This document shows positions 12,218 to 23,612 of a stretch of DNA of 64,000 nt, piece by piece. The translations under genes were made by a program, and so were the position numbers. Every line of letters begins with the position of its first letter. Within the stretch, counting starts at the first letter, position 1. Under the pieces are notes generated by a model, which worked only from the letters and a program-made list of their open reading frames with translations, was not told where the DNA came from and did no database searches. This DNA comes from Delphinapterus leucas. Taxonomy: Eukaryota > Chordata > Mammalia > Artiodactyla > Monodontidae. Location: assembly GCF_002288925.2 (NCBI RefSeq), contig NW_022098008.1, positions 3,914,889 to 3,978,888 of the forward strand, in the 5' to 3' direction.

Positions 12218-13389
12218 ACCTTTATGTAACTGAGAAGATGTACGATGCTGAGAAGCTTTTACCTAATGGAAATACCAAAGATGAGAAACAATTTTATATA
12301 CCAACCTTAAAATTCTGGTTCTTCCATATTTTCCCTCAATTTTATTTGTAAAATGCCTGTTCTTACTTTAGCTCATTACTTAGCAAATAAGAGCCAAGTG
12401 AACATTCAGCATTCTGCCTTCAAAATATAATTGTTCAAATCCAAAAGTTTATTTGGTACCATTGCTTTTCCCAGGATACTGCGCACCATGGTTTTACAAA
12501 TTGTTCCACCACTGGTAACGTGGGCCACCATAATTCCAGCCTCCTGAAAAATCCCCACCCCTTTTTCCAGTCTTGGCCACCCAGCCCCAATGCAATGACA
12601 GGTATTTTAGATTTTTGTTACAGCACTACCCTACTTTGAAGTAGCAATGTCAGCATTAGTTCCCTATTATCATGATAAAGATGTTTCACAAACTGCCCTG
12701 ACAGGCAATACCTTAAACCATGCACAAGTATTACTGCCCATGTGCCAGTGGTCAGTTGGATCATTTCAGTGATCTCAGGGGCACCTTAGTCGACTGCAGT
12801 TCTTGTGAGTGCCTTTGCTGATGGATTCTGGGCTGCCTCACACATTTGGGGTCAGATGACTGTTGTCAGTCTAAGATGGCTAACATGACTGGGCTCTGAG
12901 TCACGGGTCCCTCACATCCTCCATCCCAACATGCATGTCATCATAGTAAGTTCAGAGATCCAAAAGAGAGCAAGGATAATCATGCCAGAGGACACATGGA
13001 AATTCACATGTATTTGACATTCTTGGCTCACATCTAATTGGTCAAAATAAGTCACATGGCTGAGTGCAAAGCAAAATTGGAGAGAAAAAAAGTTCTAGGG
13101 CCAATGAGTGGGTACAGGGAGATCTTTAATTGGGATCTTTGTGCAGTCAATCTACCACACAGAGTCACCTGACTTGCAGTGAAGGAACAATTCCAAATCA
13201 GTGTGGAAAATATGATAATTTCAATAGGTAATACTTGGTGAATCCAGTATCTATATAGAAAAAAAAAAAAAGCGTCTTGGCTACTACCTCACACTAGAGA
13301 CAAAAATCAACTTGTATTGGACAGACTTAAATATGCAAAAGAAAACAACGAAGCTTCCAGACACATCTCCTCTAATTTGTTCCCATCCT
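12218..13389. other. Unannotated intergenic sequence
   Basis: No gene, RNA gene or clear repeat seen. An A-run at about 13260-13272 is the only low-complexity feature. Confidence 0.45.
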
Positions 13390-13745
13390 TATTATTGGAG
13401 TTGCCTCTAGAAAACACAAATCAGTTCATAAAAGTCCTCTCCTCAGAAATATGAAATGTCCCTACTGTCTTCAAAATAAATTTCAAACCTTTTTGCATAG
13501 CTCTCCAAGTCCTTCAAAACCTTACCTCAAGCTATGAGTCAGCCATCTCAGGCAGGAGTCACACAAGAAAGTGCCTGTTTTTTCAGAGCCTGGCTCTGCA
13601 CTCCCCCACTCATGCTTCCAGCTTTCTGTGCCCTCTTTAACTGGTGAAATACTAATTATGATAATCAAATGGTATAGGCTCTTGAAACTTTCCAGGGTTC
13701 CCCTATCGCAGGCAAAAGGAATTCCTTCTCCTCTTTGCCTTTGCA
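13390..13745 (+). mobile_element. L2 LINE fragment
   Basis: The order 'aaatcagttcataaaagtcctctcctc', 'cttcaaaataaatttcaaacc', 'ctccaagtccttcaaaacc' and 'ttgcctttgcact' follows the 3' part of L2 (consensus 'aaatcagatcatgtcactcccctgctt', 'agaataaaatccaaactcctt', 'cctacaaggccct'). Old, diverged, plus orientation. Confidence 0.6.
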
Positions 13746-15297
13746 CTATCTGATTCAGAGCCACTTTGTTGGCTCCTGTGAGCACACAATGTCCTTTAGC
13801 ATCCCAGCTCTCAGCAACATCCCCGCCTCCTGCTGGACAGCCAATAAGCGTTTGTGCAAAGAAGAAATTGATGGAAGGGAGACACAGGATGTAAAAAGGA
13901 ATTTGAAATCCCACAAGGACTCAGAGGCAAAAAATATACCAATCAATTTTCACTGCAAAGTAAAGAAGCTGTTACAGTGGAGGATTACTGGACTGAATGT
14001 CAATATTATGACATAGTACGAGTGTGTTTCGTGTTTGGTAATTGCAATCATTGTTGCTTTTGTTGTGGTCATCAATTTACAATGCTTGGTGCCAGTTGAT
14101 TTATCTCTTGTAAAAATAAAATACAGTGTGTGTGTGAGCTGTGAGCAAATGAAGAATCAAGGTACAGTTTACTTGGATTTGGGAGAAATGGGAGTTCATT
14201 AAAACTTCACATTATAATGTGAAATAAATGTTGATATTTGTTTCACAGTGATGGCCACAGTATCCCCGCCCCCCCCCGCTTTAACTCTGTAGATTGCTAG
14301 GGATGGGGGGAAAAAGGATGTTACATTCTTTATTGACCAAGTAATTTAAGTTTCAATAATTATTTAAATTAGGTTTCCCATTGTCTCTTATTTTCATTCT
14401 CACTGAGGGGAAACAGTCTTGTAAAAATAGTGGAGAGCGTCTTTCTAGAGGTCTTTCTAGACACGATGGCTGAGCTTGGCTGGATGGCCCAGAGGGAAGT
14501 TCTTCGAAACAACAAGAGATTTTTGCTCAAGACATGCCCATAGGAGCCTGTTATGATCGCAGGTAGTTACCCCTCAGCCAACCACAGCAGGTGAGATTCA
14601 TAACTTGGGTTATGTCTGTTGCTTAGAATGTGCTGAGACGTAGTTCCTGGAATATTATTAGCCTTGAAGTGATTTTCCAGGCAGCCCATGACAAGGCTTA
14701 TTTATTTTTAAAGAAGTCTGGACGATATTAATATTTGCCTTACTAATAAGATATTTGAAGACTGTTTCATGTTTTTCCCCTATACATGTTTAAGTGGAGT
14801 GAAATCCCCAAATCTTAGAATCTATTATAATTTATATAAGACTTAAATTGAGACAGATCTTACTAAACTCTTTTGTTATGACTCAAAGACACATCTTTTT
14901 CCTGGTCACAAAGACAGATTCATTCTCCTTCTAATGACTCATTTTGATTGTTCTTATGGACAGAAGCTACCACCAGGTGAGTGCGGACTATGGGAGTGGG
15001 ATCCACCAACTTGGCTGTACAGAGATCTCGGGTTGTTCCATCCCCTCCTTTACTGTCTGGTGCACGTCAAACACAAGAAGAAGCTTCAAGGTTGCAATGA
15101 AACAGCTTTGGCTAAGCTGATATTGGAAGAGCCAATAGCTTATCATTCACAGTAGTGGAGACCAGGTTCCTGAAAACCACAGAGGGAGTCTGTTCCTGAA
15201 ACATGAGCAATTCTTGCCCCAAAATGTGTTGTTGTATTGATATTTGGAGGATTTCTCCCTCTTCCAAAATCATATTTGAATTTTTAGGGCTGCTCTT
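13746..15297. other. Unannotated intergenic sequence
   Basis: About 1.5 kb with only short, unconvincing open frames. There is a C-run (about 14266-14279) and a short GT run at about 14128. No repeat named. Confidence 0.45.
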
Positions 15298-15650
15298 TCA
15301 TTTTTTTATTGAAGTATAGTTGATTTACAATGTTGTGTGAGTTTCAGGTGTACAGCAAAGTGATTCGGTTATATACATATGTTTTTTCAGATTGTTTTCC
15401 ATTATAGGTTATTACAAAATAATTGAGTATAGTTCCTTATGATATACAGTAGCTCTTTGTTGGTTAATCCCAAACTCCTAATTTAGTCCTACCCACCTTC
15501 CCTCTTGGGTAACCGTAAGTTTGTTTTCTATGTCTATGGGTCTATTTCTGTTTTGTAAATAAGTCCATTTGTATCATTTTTTTCAATTCCACATATGAGA
15601 GATATCATATGATATTTGTCTTCCTCTGTCTGGCTTACTTCACTTAGCAT
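15298..15650 (-). mobile_element. 5'-truncated L1 3' end
   Basis: On the plus strand it starts with a T-run and 'attgaagtatagttgatttacaatg'. It proceeds through 'ggtgtacagcaaagtgattc' and 'ccacatatgagagatatcatatg' and stops at 'ggcttacttcacttagcatca'. This is the reverse complement of an artiodactyl/cetacean L1 3' UTR with a sliver of ORF2. The 5' end is truncated at about 15650. Confidence 0.88.
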
Positions 15651-15971
15651 CAGGAATCTGAAATCAACCCTGGTCTTCCACACAGGGTGAAATACGAAGA
15701 GTTGTAGTCACTTAAAGATGCTATGGAGATGGAGAATGTGTACACACAGCCCGAGACGCTACAGTTGGATCTGGGGCAGGGGTGGTGAGGTGGAAACCCT
15801 GGGTCAGCACCGCTGGGTGGACAGACACTCAATAGGAGGCTCAGGTCCATCAGCACGTGGCCACCACAAAGCAGCCAATATCACTCCAAAGCAGAGTCCA
15901 CAATTTAAGGGAGAATTAACAATAACTGCTCCAAGTTTCTCTCCTGCTGGTTTGATAAAGAATAAATCCAT

Positions 15972-16297
15972 GGGGCTTCCCTGGTGGCACAGTGGTTAAG
16001 AATCAGCCTGCCAATGCAGGAGACACGGGTTTAAGCCTTGGTAGGAGAAGATGGCACATGCCGCGGAGCAACTAAGCCCATGAGGAGCAACTGAGCCTGC
16101 ACTCTAGAGCCCGCGAGCCACAACTACTGAAGCCCACACGCCTAGAGCCCATGCTCTGCCACAAGAGAAGCCACCGCCATGAGAAGTCCACGCACCAGCA
16201 AGAAGAGTAGATCCCGCTCGCCACAACCAGAGAAAGTCCACGCACAGCAACAAAGACCCAACACAGCCAAAATAAATTAATTAATTAATAAAAAAGA
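15972..16297 (+). mobile_element. CHR-1 SINE (tRNA-derived), full length
   Basis: It begins with the tRNA-like head 'ggggcttccctggtggcaca', has the B-box-like region near 16028, the CHR-1 body ('gcactctagagcccgcgagccacaa' to 'caacaaagacccaacacagcc') and a short A/T-rich tail. The longer body of about 320 bases separates CHR-1 from CHR-2. Imperfect flanking repeats around AATCCATGGG (about 15965-15974) and AATTCCATGGG (about 16300-16310) fit a target duplication. The head derives from a tRNA and is not a working tRNA gene. Confidence 0.92.
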
Positions 16298-16310
16298 AGA
16301 ATTCCATGGG

Positions 16311-17384
16311 ATGCACATATATTTGAGCTCTTAGATATAAACTAATTATAGATTACTCTGAGTTTTAAAACTACTAAAGCAAATACCAGCAGACTTCGTC
16401 TTTTATGTTACTCTGATAGGGAACGAGTGAGAAAGGAGTTGAAGAGATGTTTCAGTTAACTATAATCTGAACAGTATTATATAAATGGCGATTCTAAGGT
16501 ACCAACGGTTTTGAAAAACTGTAAAAGGTAATTTAAAGTTACCCAAGAAGATGTACAAGGCCATGGACTTGAATCCTTACCTCTCCCAGTTTGTTTCCAA
16601 AATGCCAAAAATAACATAACAAGGAAAATATTATACAACTTATAAAGTATAAAGAAGTCCTACATTGCCTGAAATATGGGAAAGCTTTGGCAGAAGACTG
16701 AACTGGTGGAAACTACTGGCTAAGAGGAACCTTCTGTAGAGAGAAGGGAAGTTCCTCCAGTCCCCCTGAATTTCCTGTCCCATGAGCAGCTCTTGGGTCC
16801 AAAGGTGTGTGAGGGTCAGATCAGAGCCCAGTGAGCAGAAGTCCTGCTTGGCCATGTTCACCGAGGATGGGGGAGGTCAACCCACGCTGTCCTCAAATTA
16901 GTGATGTCAGTTTCCAATGACTTATCAATAATGTGAACAGACTTTAGAAAACTCTTTGAGGCCTTCAAGAGGTTATGACTTTGGGCAAGCAACAGAAAAA
17001 CTTAAGCCTTCAAAACCTCCTTTTTAAGCCTGCCATGAGCATGAAACAGTATGAAAGAAGTAAAGCATTTTGGGAACTAGCGTGGACACCATATTTTTAA
17101 CTGTTATAGAGGAAGTTTATAACGTAAAAGCTACACTAGAAAATCTAATTAGTGAATTAGAAAGTCAGTTTTTAAAAATCTTGAATACAGAGAAGGGATA
17201 GAAAATAGCTTTCATTTTGTGCACCCATTATTGCTGACTGGGGGTGGCTGTTCGTGTTAACAAAGATCATGAGGTTTTGCTTGGATGCAGCAGGAAAGGA
17301 TGTATTGACTGATAGGGCTGTCTTCTATGGTATGACTTCTGAATCTGAATTTAAAATATCATCAAGGATCTGATGAATATGAAG
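16311..17384. other. Unannotated intergenic sequence
   Basis: AT-rich, no young repeat. The minus-strand open frame at 16861-16640 has no family resemblance that I can see. Nothing supported. Confidence 0.45.
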
Positions 17385-17560
17385 AAAAATAAAGCACACG
17401 TCTTCTAGGAACCGACCATTTTCCTGCAAAGAAACAAGCATCAGATCAGCTTACATGTCTGTGGAACCACCTTCACATAATTCTAAGGGAAAATTATTAT
17501 GATTGTTGAATTCTATACTCAACCCACCTTCATGCATGTGCAATGGCAGAAATAAATAAG
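17385..17560 (+). mobile_element. Ancient HAL1 / L1M-like fragment
   Basis: The stretch 'catcagatcagcttacatgt', 'ccaccttcacataattctaagggaaaatta' and 'ttgaattctatactcaaccc' parallels old L1M/HAL1 consensus ('gctgacttctcaacag', 'ttcaaaattctgagggaaaat', 'tagaattctatacccagcc'). Diverged and partial. Confidence 0.55.
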
Positions 17561-17970
17561 TAAAAAATTAAATAAATAGAAAAGAGCATGGAAAATATGT
17601 CATCTACGTGCCTCCTTTTACAAATTAATTTTCTAAAACTGAACTAGAATGAAGAAATCAAGAAAGAAGACATGGTACAGAAGAAAGATTGCTGAGCAAT
17701 AGAAAATATTAAACATTTGTTTAAGTAGAAACTATTGCTTTCTATGTATTCTAAGAAATACAAACATTTCTTAATATTTGTGTTTGCAAATATTATGAAA
17801 TTATTCTTATATTGTGCTTAATATCTGTATCAAAAATATTGTACTATTTCATCGCAACTCAGAGGTGGCAGTATGGATAAAGAAAGAGTGTGAGTTAATG
17901 AAAACTATTCATTCTTGACATTAATTGAAAAATAGAGACTCAATTGTATTCCTTTTAAAATGTGCTTGTA

Positions 17971-18308
17971 GGACTTCCCTGGTGGTGCAATGGTTAAGAA
18001 CACACCTGCCAATGCAGGGAACATGGGTTCGAGCCCTGGTCCAGGAAGATCTCACGTGTGGTGGAGCAACTAAGCCTGTGCGCCACAAATACTGAGCCTG
18101 CGCTCTAGAGTCCACGAGCCACAACTACTGAGCACATGTGCCACAACTACTGAAGCCCGCACTCCTAGAGCTCATGCTCCACAACAAGAGAAGCCACCGC
18201 AGTGAGAAGCTTGCACGCTGCAATGAAGAGTAGTCCCCGCTCGCCGCAACTAGGGAAAGCCTGTGCACAGCAACGAAGACCCAACGCAGCCAAAAAAAAA
18301 AAAAAAAA
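17971..18308 (+). mobile_element. CHR-1 SINE, full length
   Basis: Starts 'ggacttccctggtggtgcaa', contains the tRNA-like B-box phrase 'gggttcgagccctgg' at about 18026, the CHR-1 body, and 'caacgaagacccaacgcagcc' before a run of about 18 A. Same strand and family as the copy 2 kb upstream. No target duplication is obvious by eye. Confidence 0.92.
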
Positions 18309-18919
18309 TTGATTGTAAAATTTCAGAATAGAAAAAATGACTCCAAAAAAGGCCTTCAAGAAAGGCTGAAAGTGTTGCCTTGTTGGGAATAAATAACCAG
18401 CCAAGGGACCTGGGAGAGGAGGACAAGGACAAGGACGGTGACTCCAGTAAAAAAAAAAGGGAAGTGCAGCCCACAAACTCCTCAGGGAACCCAGGCAGCA
18501 GCCGTTTCCTGTGCCAAGGATGCCAGGAAGACTGGAAAAGAGCATCCCAGGGTCACCCTGAGATGGGGCCAGTGACAAAGAAGCCAAGTTCTTTCCTGGG
18601 ATGAGGCCAAAAGACTTAAAAATAAAAACACGTTGTCAGGCTGTGTCTTGGATGAGAGTTAAAGAGGGGAAAGGTGAGCTGCAAGCCACAGGACCAGTGG
18701 GCTCAGGCTGAGTCCTGAGAAGACTCAAGTCATCACTTTGGGGGTCCTCCCATGGAATAAGAAGCTGAGAACTCCAGGGGGGTGGGGCTGGGGGTGGAGA
18801 TGAGGCCGAGAAGGAGAAAAGGTTCAGTCTGGGCAACTGGGGCCTTGAGAGGCTGGTCTTACCCAGGAACTCGGTCCGTCTCTACAGGCAATGTCTGATA
18901 GATGTGCTAGAGAGGATAT
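18309..18919. other. Unannotated spacer between SINEs
   Basis: Moderately GC-rich unique sequence. Open frames on both strands (18380-18604 plus, 18836-18636 minus) are low-complexity and unsupported. Confidence 0.4.
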
Positions 18920-19707
18920 GTTTTTTTTTTTTTTTTTTTTTAATTTATTGGGAGCTTCCCTGGTAGCGCAGTGGTTGAGAGTCTGCCTGCCAATGCAGGG
19001 GACGCAGGTTCGTGCCCTGGTCCGGGAAGATCCCACACGCCGCAGAGCGGCTGGGCCCATGAGCCACGGCTGCTGGGCCTGCGAGTCCAGAGCCTGTGCT
19101 CTGCAACAGTAGAGGCTACAACAGTGAGAGGCCCGTGTACCGCAAAAAAAAAAAAAAAAAAATTGGAATTGATTTACAAGGTTGTGCTAGTCTCAGGTGT
19201 ACAGCAAAGTGATTCAGTTATGCATATACATATACTCATTCCTTTTTAGATTATTTTCTCATATAGGTTATCACAGAATATTGGGTTCCCTGTGCTGTAC
19301 AGTAGGTCCTTTTTCTTATCTATCTTATATATAGTAGACTGTGTGTGTTCATTCCAAGCTCCTGATTTATATACCTCACCCCACCACATTTCCCCTTTGT
19401 TAACCATAAGTTTGTTTTAGATATCTCTAAGTCTGTTTCTATTTTGTAAAAAAGTTCACTTATAACATTTTTTTAAGATTAGATTCCACATATGAGAGGT
19501 ATCATATGACATTTGTCTTTCTCTCTGGCTTACTTCACTTAGTATGACAATCTCTAGGTCCATCCATGTTGCTTCAAATGGCACTATTTCATTCTTTTTC
19601 GTGGCTGAGTAATAGTCCATTGTATTTGGAATATTCTTTATCCATCCCTCTGTCAATGGACATTTAGGTTGCCTCCATGTCTTGGCTATTGTAAATAGTA
19701 CTGCAAT
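18920..19707 (-). mobile_element. L1 3' end split by a CHR-2 SINE
   Basis: A T-run with 'aatttattggg' at 18920-18952 is the poly-A end of an L1 on the minus strand. The L1 resumes after the SINE at about 19160 with 'ttggaattgatttacaaggttgtgctag' and runs through the 3' UTR into the ORF2 C-terminus. Minus-strand residues at 19656-19456 include 'MDYYSATKKNEIVPFEATWM', a typical L1 ORF2 tail segment. It breaks off 5' at about 19707. The frame is disrupted and not functional. Confidence 0.88.
18954..19160 (+). mobile_element. CHR-2 SINE nested inside L1
   Basis: Begins 'agcttccctggtagcgcagt' and contains 'gcaggttcgtgccctggtcc', 'gaagatcccacacgccgcag' and 'gtgagaggcccgtgtaccgc', then a poly-A run. 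The length of about 190 bases plus tail is the short CHR-2 form. It interrupts the L1 3' end. AATTTATTGG before it and AATTGGAATTGATTT after it probably include a short target duplication that is hard to separate from the A/T tails. Confidence 0.93.
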
Positions 19708-22046
19708 GTGGAGGATATTTTTAATTATACATTTTCATAAATTGCAGTTAGTATGTGTACCCAAAATTTTAAAACACTGTCTGTGAAGGAAAGGGACAGA
19801 AAAAGGATCCCCCAGCTTGGTAAGTTTCCAGAAAACAAACCCAGCAAAGATGTCCAGTAAAAATGTGTTGATGCTGGTCTTACCAATGTAGATGTTAGGC
19901 TGAGCCACATGAAACTGTCGAGATTCTGCTTTTTCACCTACAAAATAGTAATTTCACATGGTTCAAACTAATCGCTGAAGGTCTCTGTTGACACGGTAAG
20001 GAGTTCATACTTGGCCCTGATCTGATTAACATGTATTAATCGTGTTGAAATTGAAGGAGGGTGCACCCCATTTCATTCAAGGAATCACTTGGCTTCTAGA
20101 GGGCACATTCCAGATTTTGAAAGATAAAGAGAGAAACTGACAAGATCAGTTTCAGGAGTTTCTTTTCATATGTTTACTAATGTGCATTTAAAGAGTTTAT
20201 TTTAAAATTGTTTATTAGTATGAACAAATGAGTGACCAGAAGTAGAAAAGTTTTGTTTCTTTGACTACAAAGAATATCTTCACCTTATGGATAGTAAAAT
20301 GGTCATTTTTTTTTATATACTCCCCCAAACTATTCATAACCATTTGTGAAAATTAGCATAGGGGTAAACTTGGAAGTCTGATCTAATGATTTAACATAAA
20401 GTGAAGTTAATAAATAATCATATTTGTTAATTATAAGTAAATTGAAGTTTTTAATTTAATATATAATTTTGTTTCACTCAACATTAGTGACACTGGGTCA
20501 TATTTAAAGAAACTGAATTGGAAACATACTAGCTATAAATATTGGATGACATGCTTAAGAGATGTCCTAGCGTTTGATAAAGACTTTAGCTGCAAATCTG
20601 TGGCAGCTGGCAATCTGCCTGGATAACTTCTAGAGAAAAGCTGAAATTACTTGATATCTAAAGACCAACAAGTGGGGCTTTGGGAAAATAAGATTCTGGT
20701 CTCTGGCTCCCCTGGGACCTTCCTAAGCCCTAGAAGTCTGGTCAGGCAAAAAAATGCAGAGAAGATTATGCACAAGGATGTTAAAATTAAACTAAATACA
20801 AAATAGAAGCTTCAGGGAGCTACAAATTGGGAGAGAAGCCATTCCCTAATAGTAAATCTTTGGAAAAGCCTAACAGAGGAAGCACAATCGCCCTGGAAAC
20901 AAAACTGGCAGAATCTCCTCTTTAAGTTTAATATGGATCAAGTGAATTTGCCAGGTCTGGAAATATGTGCCCAGTTCTGTGTACACGTGCATGTGTGCAC
21001 ACATACACATGCACATGGGAAACCAGAATGCCGCTGCAGTCTTGAACAGAAGAAGGAGAGATTGGAAAGCAGCTGAGACCATGGGATGTGGACAGTGTGA
21101 GAGAAAAAGAGGGTGTCTCATCCATGCCACATCCCAAAGAGGAAGACTGAACCGTGTGTGCAGTACACGTGGAGACAAACCCAGGGTGGGACCATGAACT
21201 CATTCCCCTCCAGAGTGTATAAGAGAAAGTTAACGATTGACAGGAAAAGCAGATTGGGGCTGTTCTGAGCCAAGTTAGACTGATGCACATGCATTCCTTC
21301 CCCACCTCAAAATAAACAGGGTCTTGGAGGGAAATGGCCAGACAGCCAAGAGTACCTGCTGGAATGGAGACTCAAGTCTGTTCCCTGCCCTCCCCGTGCT
21401 GGGGTTTTCCCAGCTGCAGAAGCTCCTGCCAGGCGTTGCCCTGGACAGAAATCTCAGCGTGTCTCCTGGTTCTTGAGGGAGACCAGCCCCTCCAGCATTC
21501 TCGCCTGGGCAGATGTAAAGACGGAGGCTGGTGGGAGCAGCCCTGGATGCCCACTGAACAGAGAGGCGCTGGTACTGATGTTGAGGCATGAAGCTGACCT
21601 TTCCTAAAGCCCGAGTAGATGCTTCCAGATGTAACTGGGCTTGTGTCAAGCTGTCTGTAATGACCCCGTCCATGTAGAGCTATAGGTGCATATCCCAACT
21701 GCCTGGGACTTACCTGCCCATTGTGTTAAGATCCAGCACTCAGAGATGGGAAGCCCAGGAAAAGGACTCCCCTCACCTGAGGACTTGTTCCAACCTGTGT
21801 TTGCCTCACATTTAACAGGCATGAAATGATAAGGAAACCCACTAGTCTGATTGCATGAGGACTAGAGAGAAAGCTTCAAACCATAAAGAATTAAAAGGAA
21901 AAATCAACACATCTGAGCAAATGATAAATATGGGAGCTGAAGAGAGGAGTTGCAAATGTCTCTTGAAGGATTCAATTCAGGTCAATGAGAAGATCAGAGA
22001 AATGAGGAGGGACTCCGTTTGGAGAACCCGGGTAAGGTATCCGACT
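19708..22046. other. Unannotated intergenic sequence
   Basis: About 2.3 kb of mostly unique sequence. Short alternating purine/pyrimidine runs occur at about 20985-21020 ('tgtgtgcacacatacacatg'). Opposed open frames at 21275-21698 are in a locally GC-richer patch. I cannot support a gene. Confidence 0.5.
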
Positions 22047-22252
22047 GACACAGCAGACACGCAGACAGGCACCCAGGCAGACACCCAGGTAGACAGAAAC
22101 CAAGGCAGACTGACACCCAAACAGATACCCAGGCAGACACCCAGGCAGACACACAGGCAGACAGACACCCAGGTAGACAGACACCCAGGCAGACACCCAG
22201 GCAGACAGACAACCAGGCAGATACCCAGGCAGGCAGACACCCAGGCAGACAG
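22047..22252. repeat. Minisatellite of CAGACACCCAGG-type units
   Basis: About 206 bases of tandem ACCCAGGCAGAC 12-mers mixed with extra AGAC or CAGG tetramers. Most units differ by one or two bases (for example AAACAGATACCC). Spacing alternates between 12 and 16 bases, so reading frame is not kept from unit to unit. No stop occurs in any antisense phase, which creates three overlapping minus-strand open frames (22284-21972). These frames are a product of the repeat, not genes. Confidence 0.95.
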
Positions 22253-23184
22253 AGCAAGAAGGTGTTAAAAGAAGCAAGAGTCAATCCAAGAAAGAAAGAA
22301 GAAAGGACCCAATGCTTGGTCCATGAATGAATCTCTGATGGAGGGAGACAGAGGGAGCTTTTCTGAGTCCACGCTGATTATTGTAAAATGTGAGGCTGGT
22401 ACTAATCTACCCAGCGTTACAAATGTTGCAAAGAAAATGCTAAAGGAGTACAAAGGAGGGAGGGATTATTGCCAGGAGGGAGACAGTCACAGTTCAGCTG
22501 ACTCTCGAAGGGCGGACGTTAGAGAGATAGATGCGGCCTGACAGAGCAGTGGACCTCAAGTGGGTGAGGCAGTGTAACCAGAAACCCAGAGACAGGAGGC
22601 CAGGAGACTGCTCACACCCCCAGCTGCCGGGGGTCTGCGGGGGCACAGGAGGGGGCTTCAGTACGGACAAGAGGGGTTGCATCTTGTACTAATTTTGATG
22701 AATTGGTGGATCTGTTTGTTTGTGGTACACAATGAGGGCAGAGGAGTTGGATAGGAACTGGTTTCTTTTTCAGAGAGCATAACGAAGATGAAGAGAGTGG
22801 GCGACAAGAGAGAGGGAAACAGTCCCAGCTCCTTCTCCGAAGGGTTTCTGCGGCATCTATGACAGTGATGATCGGGGAAAGCCGAGCCCAGTAGCAATGG
22901 TGGAGGAGAGGCACTCAGACTTGGGGACACATTTGTCGCCGGGAAAAGGAGCAAGATGAAATTGAAGAAAATGGTCAGATATTGAACAGGAATGTCCAGA
23001 ATCATGGTGAGAAATATAGGAAGCTAAATAGACATGAAGAAAAGCTTTGGTTTCCTATTTGACATAATTGCAATGTGCTACTGAGACATCCAGATCAACA
23101 CCTGAAACTAGCAGGATGAAGCTGGAGATGGAAAGTTTGAACTGTGCTGGGAGACAGGAAAGCTGATGCCTTAGACAGGCCATT
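22253..23184. other. Unannotated intergenic sequence
   Basis: Unique sequence with scattered short open frames on both strands. No repeat family or gene recognised. Confidence 0.45.
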
Positions 23185-23319
23185 TCCAGACCTCAGCACA
23201 CAGTGACATCACCTGGAGGGAGCATTAAACCTCCAGAGAGTGTCTGAGTCATCAGAGCCTGGGAACTGGCATTGTTGCTGCTAGTCAGGGCACCACACTT
23301 TGAGAATCACTGCCTTAGA
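23185..23319 (+). mobile_element. MER5A-type hAT DNA transposon fossil
   Basis: Contains 'gacatcacctggagggagca', 'gtgtctgagtcatcagag' and 'ggcaccacactttgagaatcactg'. These are the landmarks of MER5A, a short non-autonomous Charlie (hAT) element whose ends are near 'cagtggttctcaaa' repeats. No transposase is present. Confidence 0.75.
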
Positions 23320-23404
23320 AAGTAACTTACAAGGGGATGGGCTGTGGGAAAAGAACTGAAAAGAATCAAGGAGCAGGGATCCTACGAGGAGCTGTTCTTA
23401 AGCT

Positions 23405-23612
23405 AAACCACCCATTAGAACACCCAGAGGAGCTTACAAATACCAAAATGGACACAGCCACCACCCCACCCAAGAGAAAAAAGCTCAGCCCCGCCCCCCT
23501 CCCCCCTCCCCTGAGACCCTGGTTGAGTTGGCCTTGTCCCAAATGGTGTCACTGGTATTTTTAAAGCATTCTAACATCCATCCAGGGTTGAGAATTGCTG
23601 ATTAAGGAGATG
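23405..23612 (+). mobile_element. Probable second MER5-like fragment
   Basis: It has 'cacccagaggagctta' near the start and 'tccatccagggttgagaattgctga' at the end, as in MER5 elements ('cacctggagggcttgtta' and 'caaggttgagaaccactg'). The middle is replaced by C-rich sequence (about 23460-23515). A tentative call. Confidence 0.45.

Noticed and set aside
18020..18045. tRNA gene suggested by B-box phrases such as GGGTTCGAGCCC in the CHR SINEs
   Set aside because: The heads are diverged tRNA-derived SINE promoters followed by SINE bodies and poly-A tails. No intact cloverleaf or anticodon arm is evident.
22047..22252. CRISPR-like spaced repeats
   Set aside because: There are no unique spacers of even length. 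The repeats are contiguous 12/16-base units in a mammalian genome, so this is a minisatellite.
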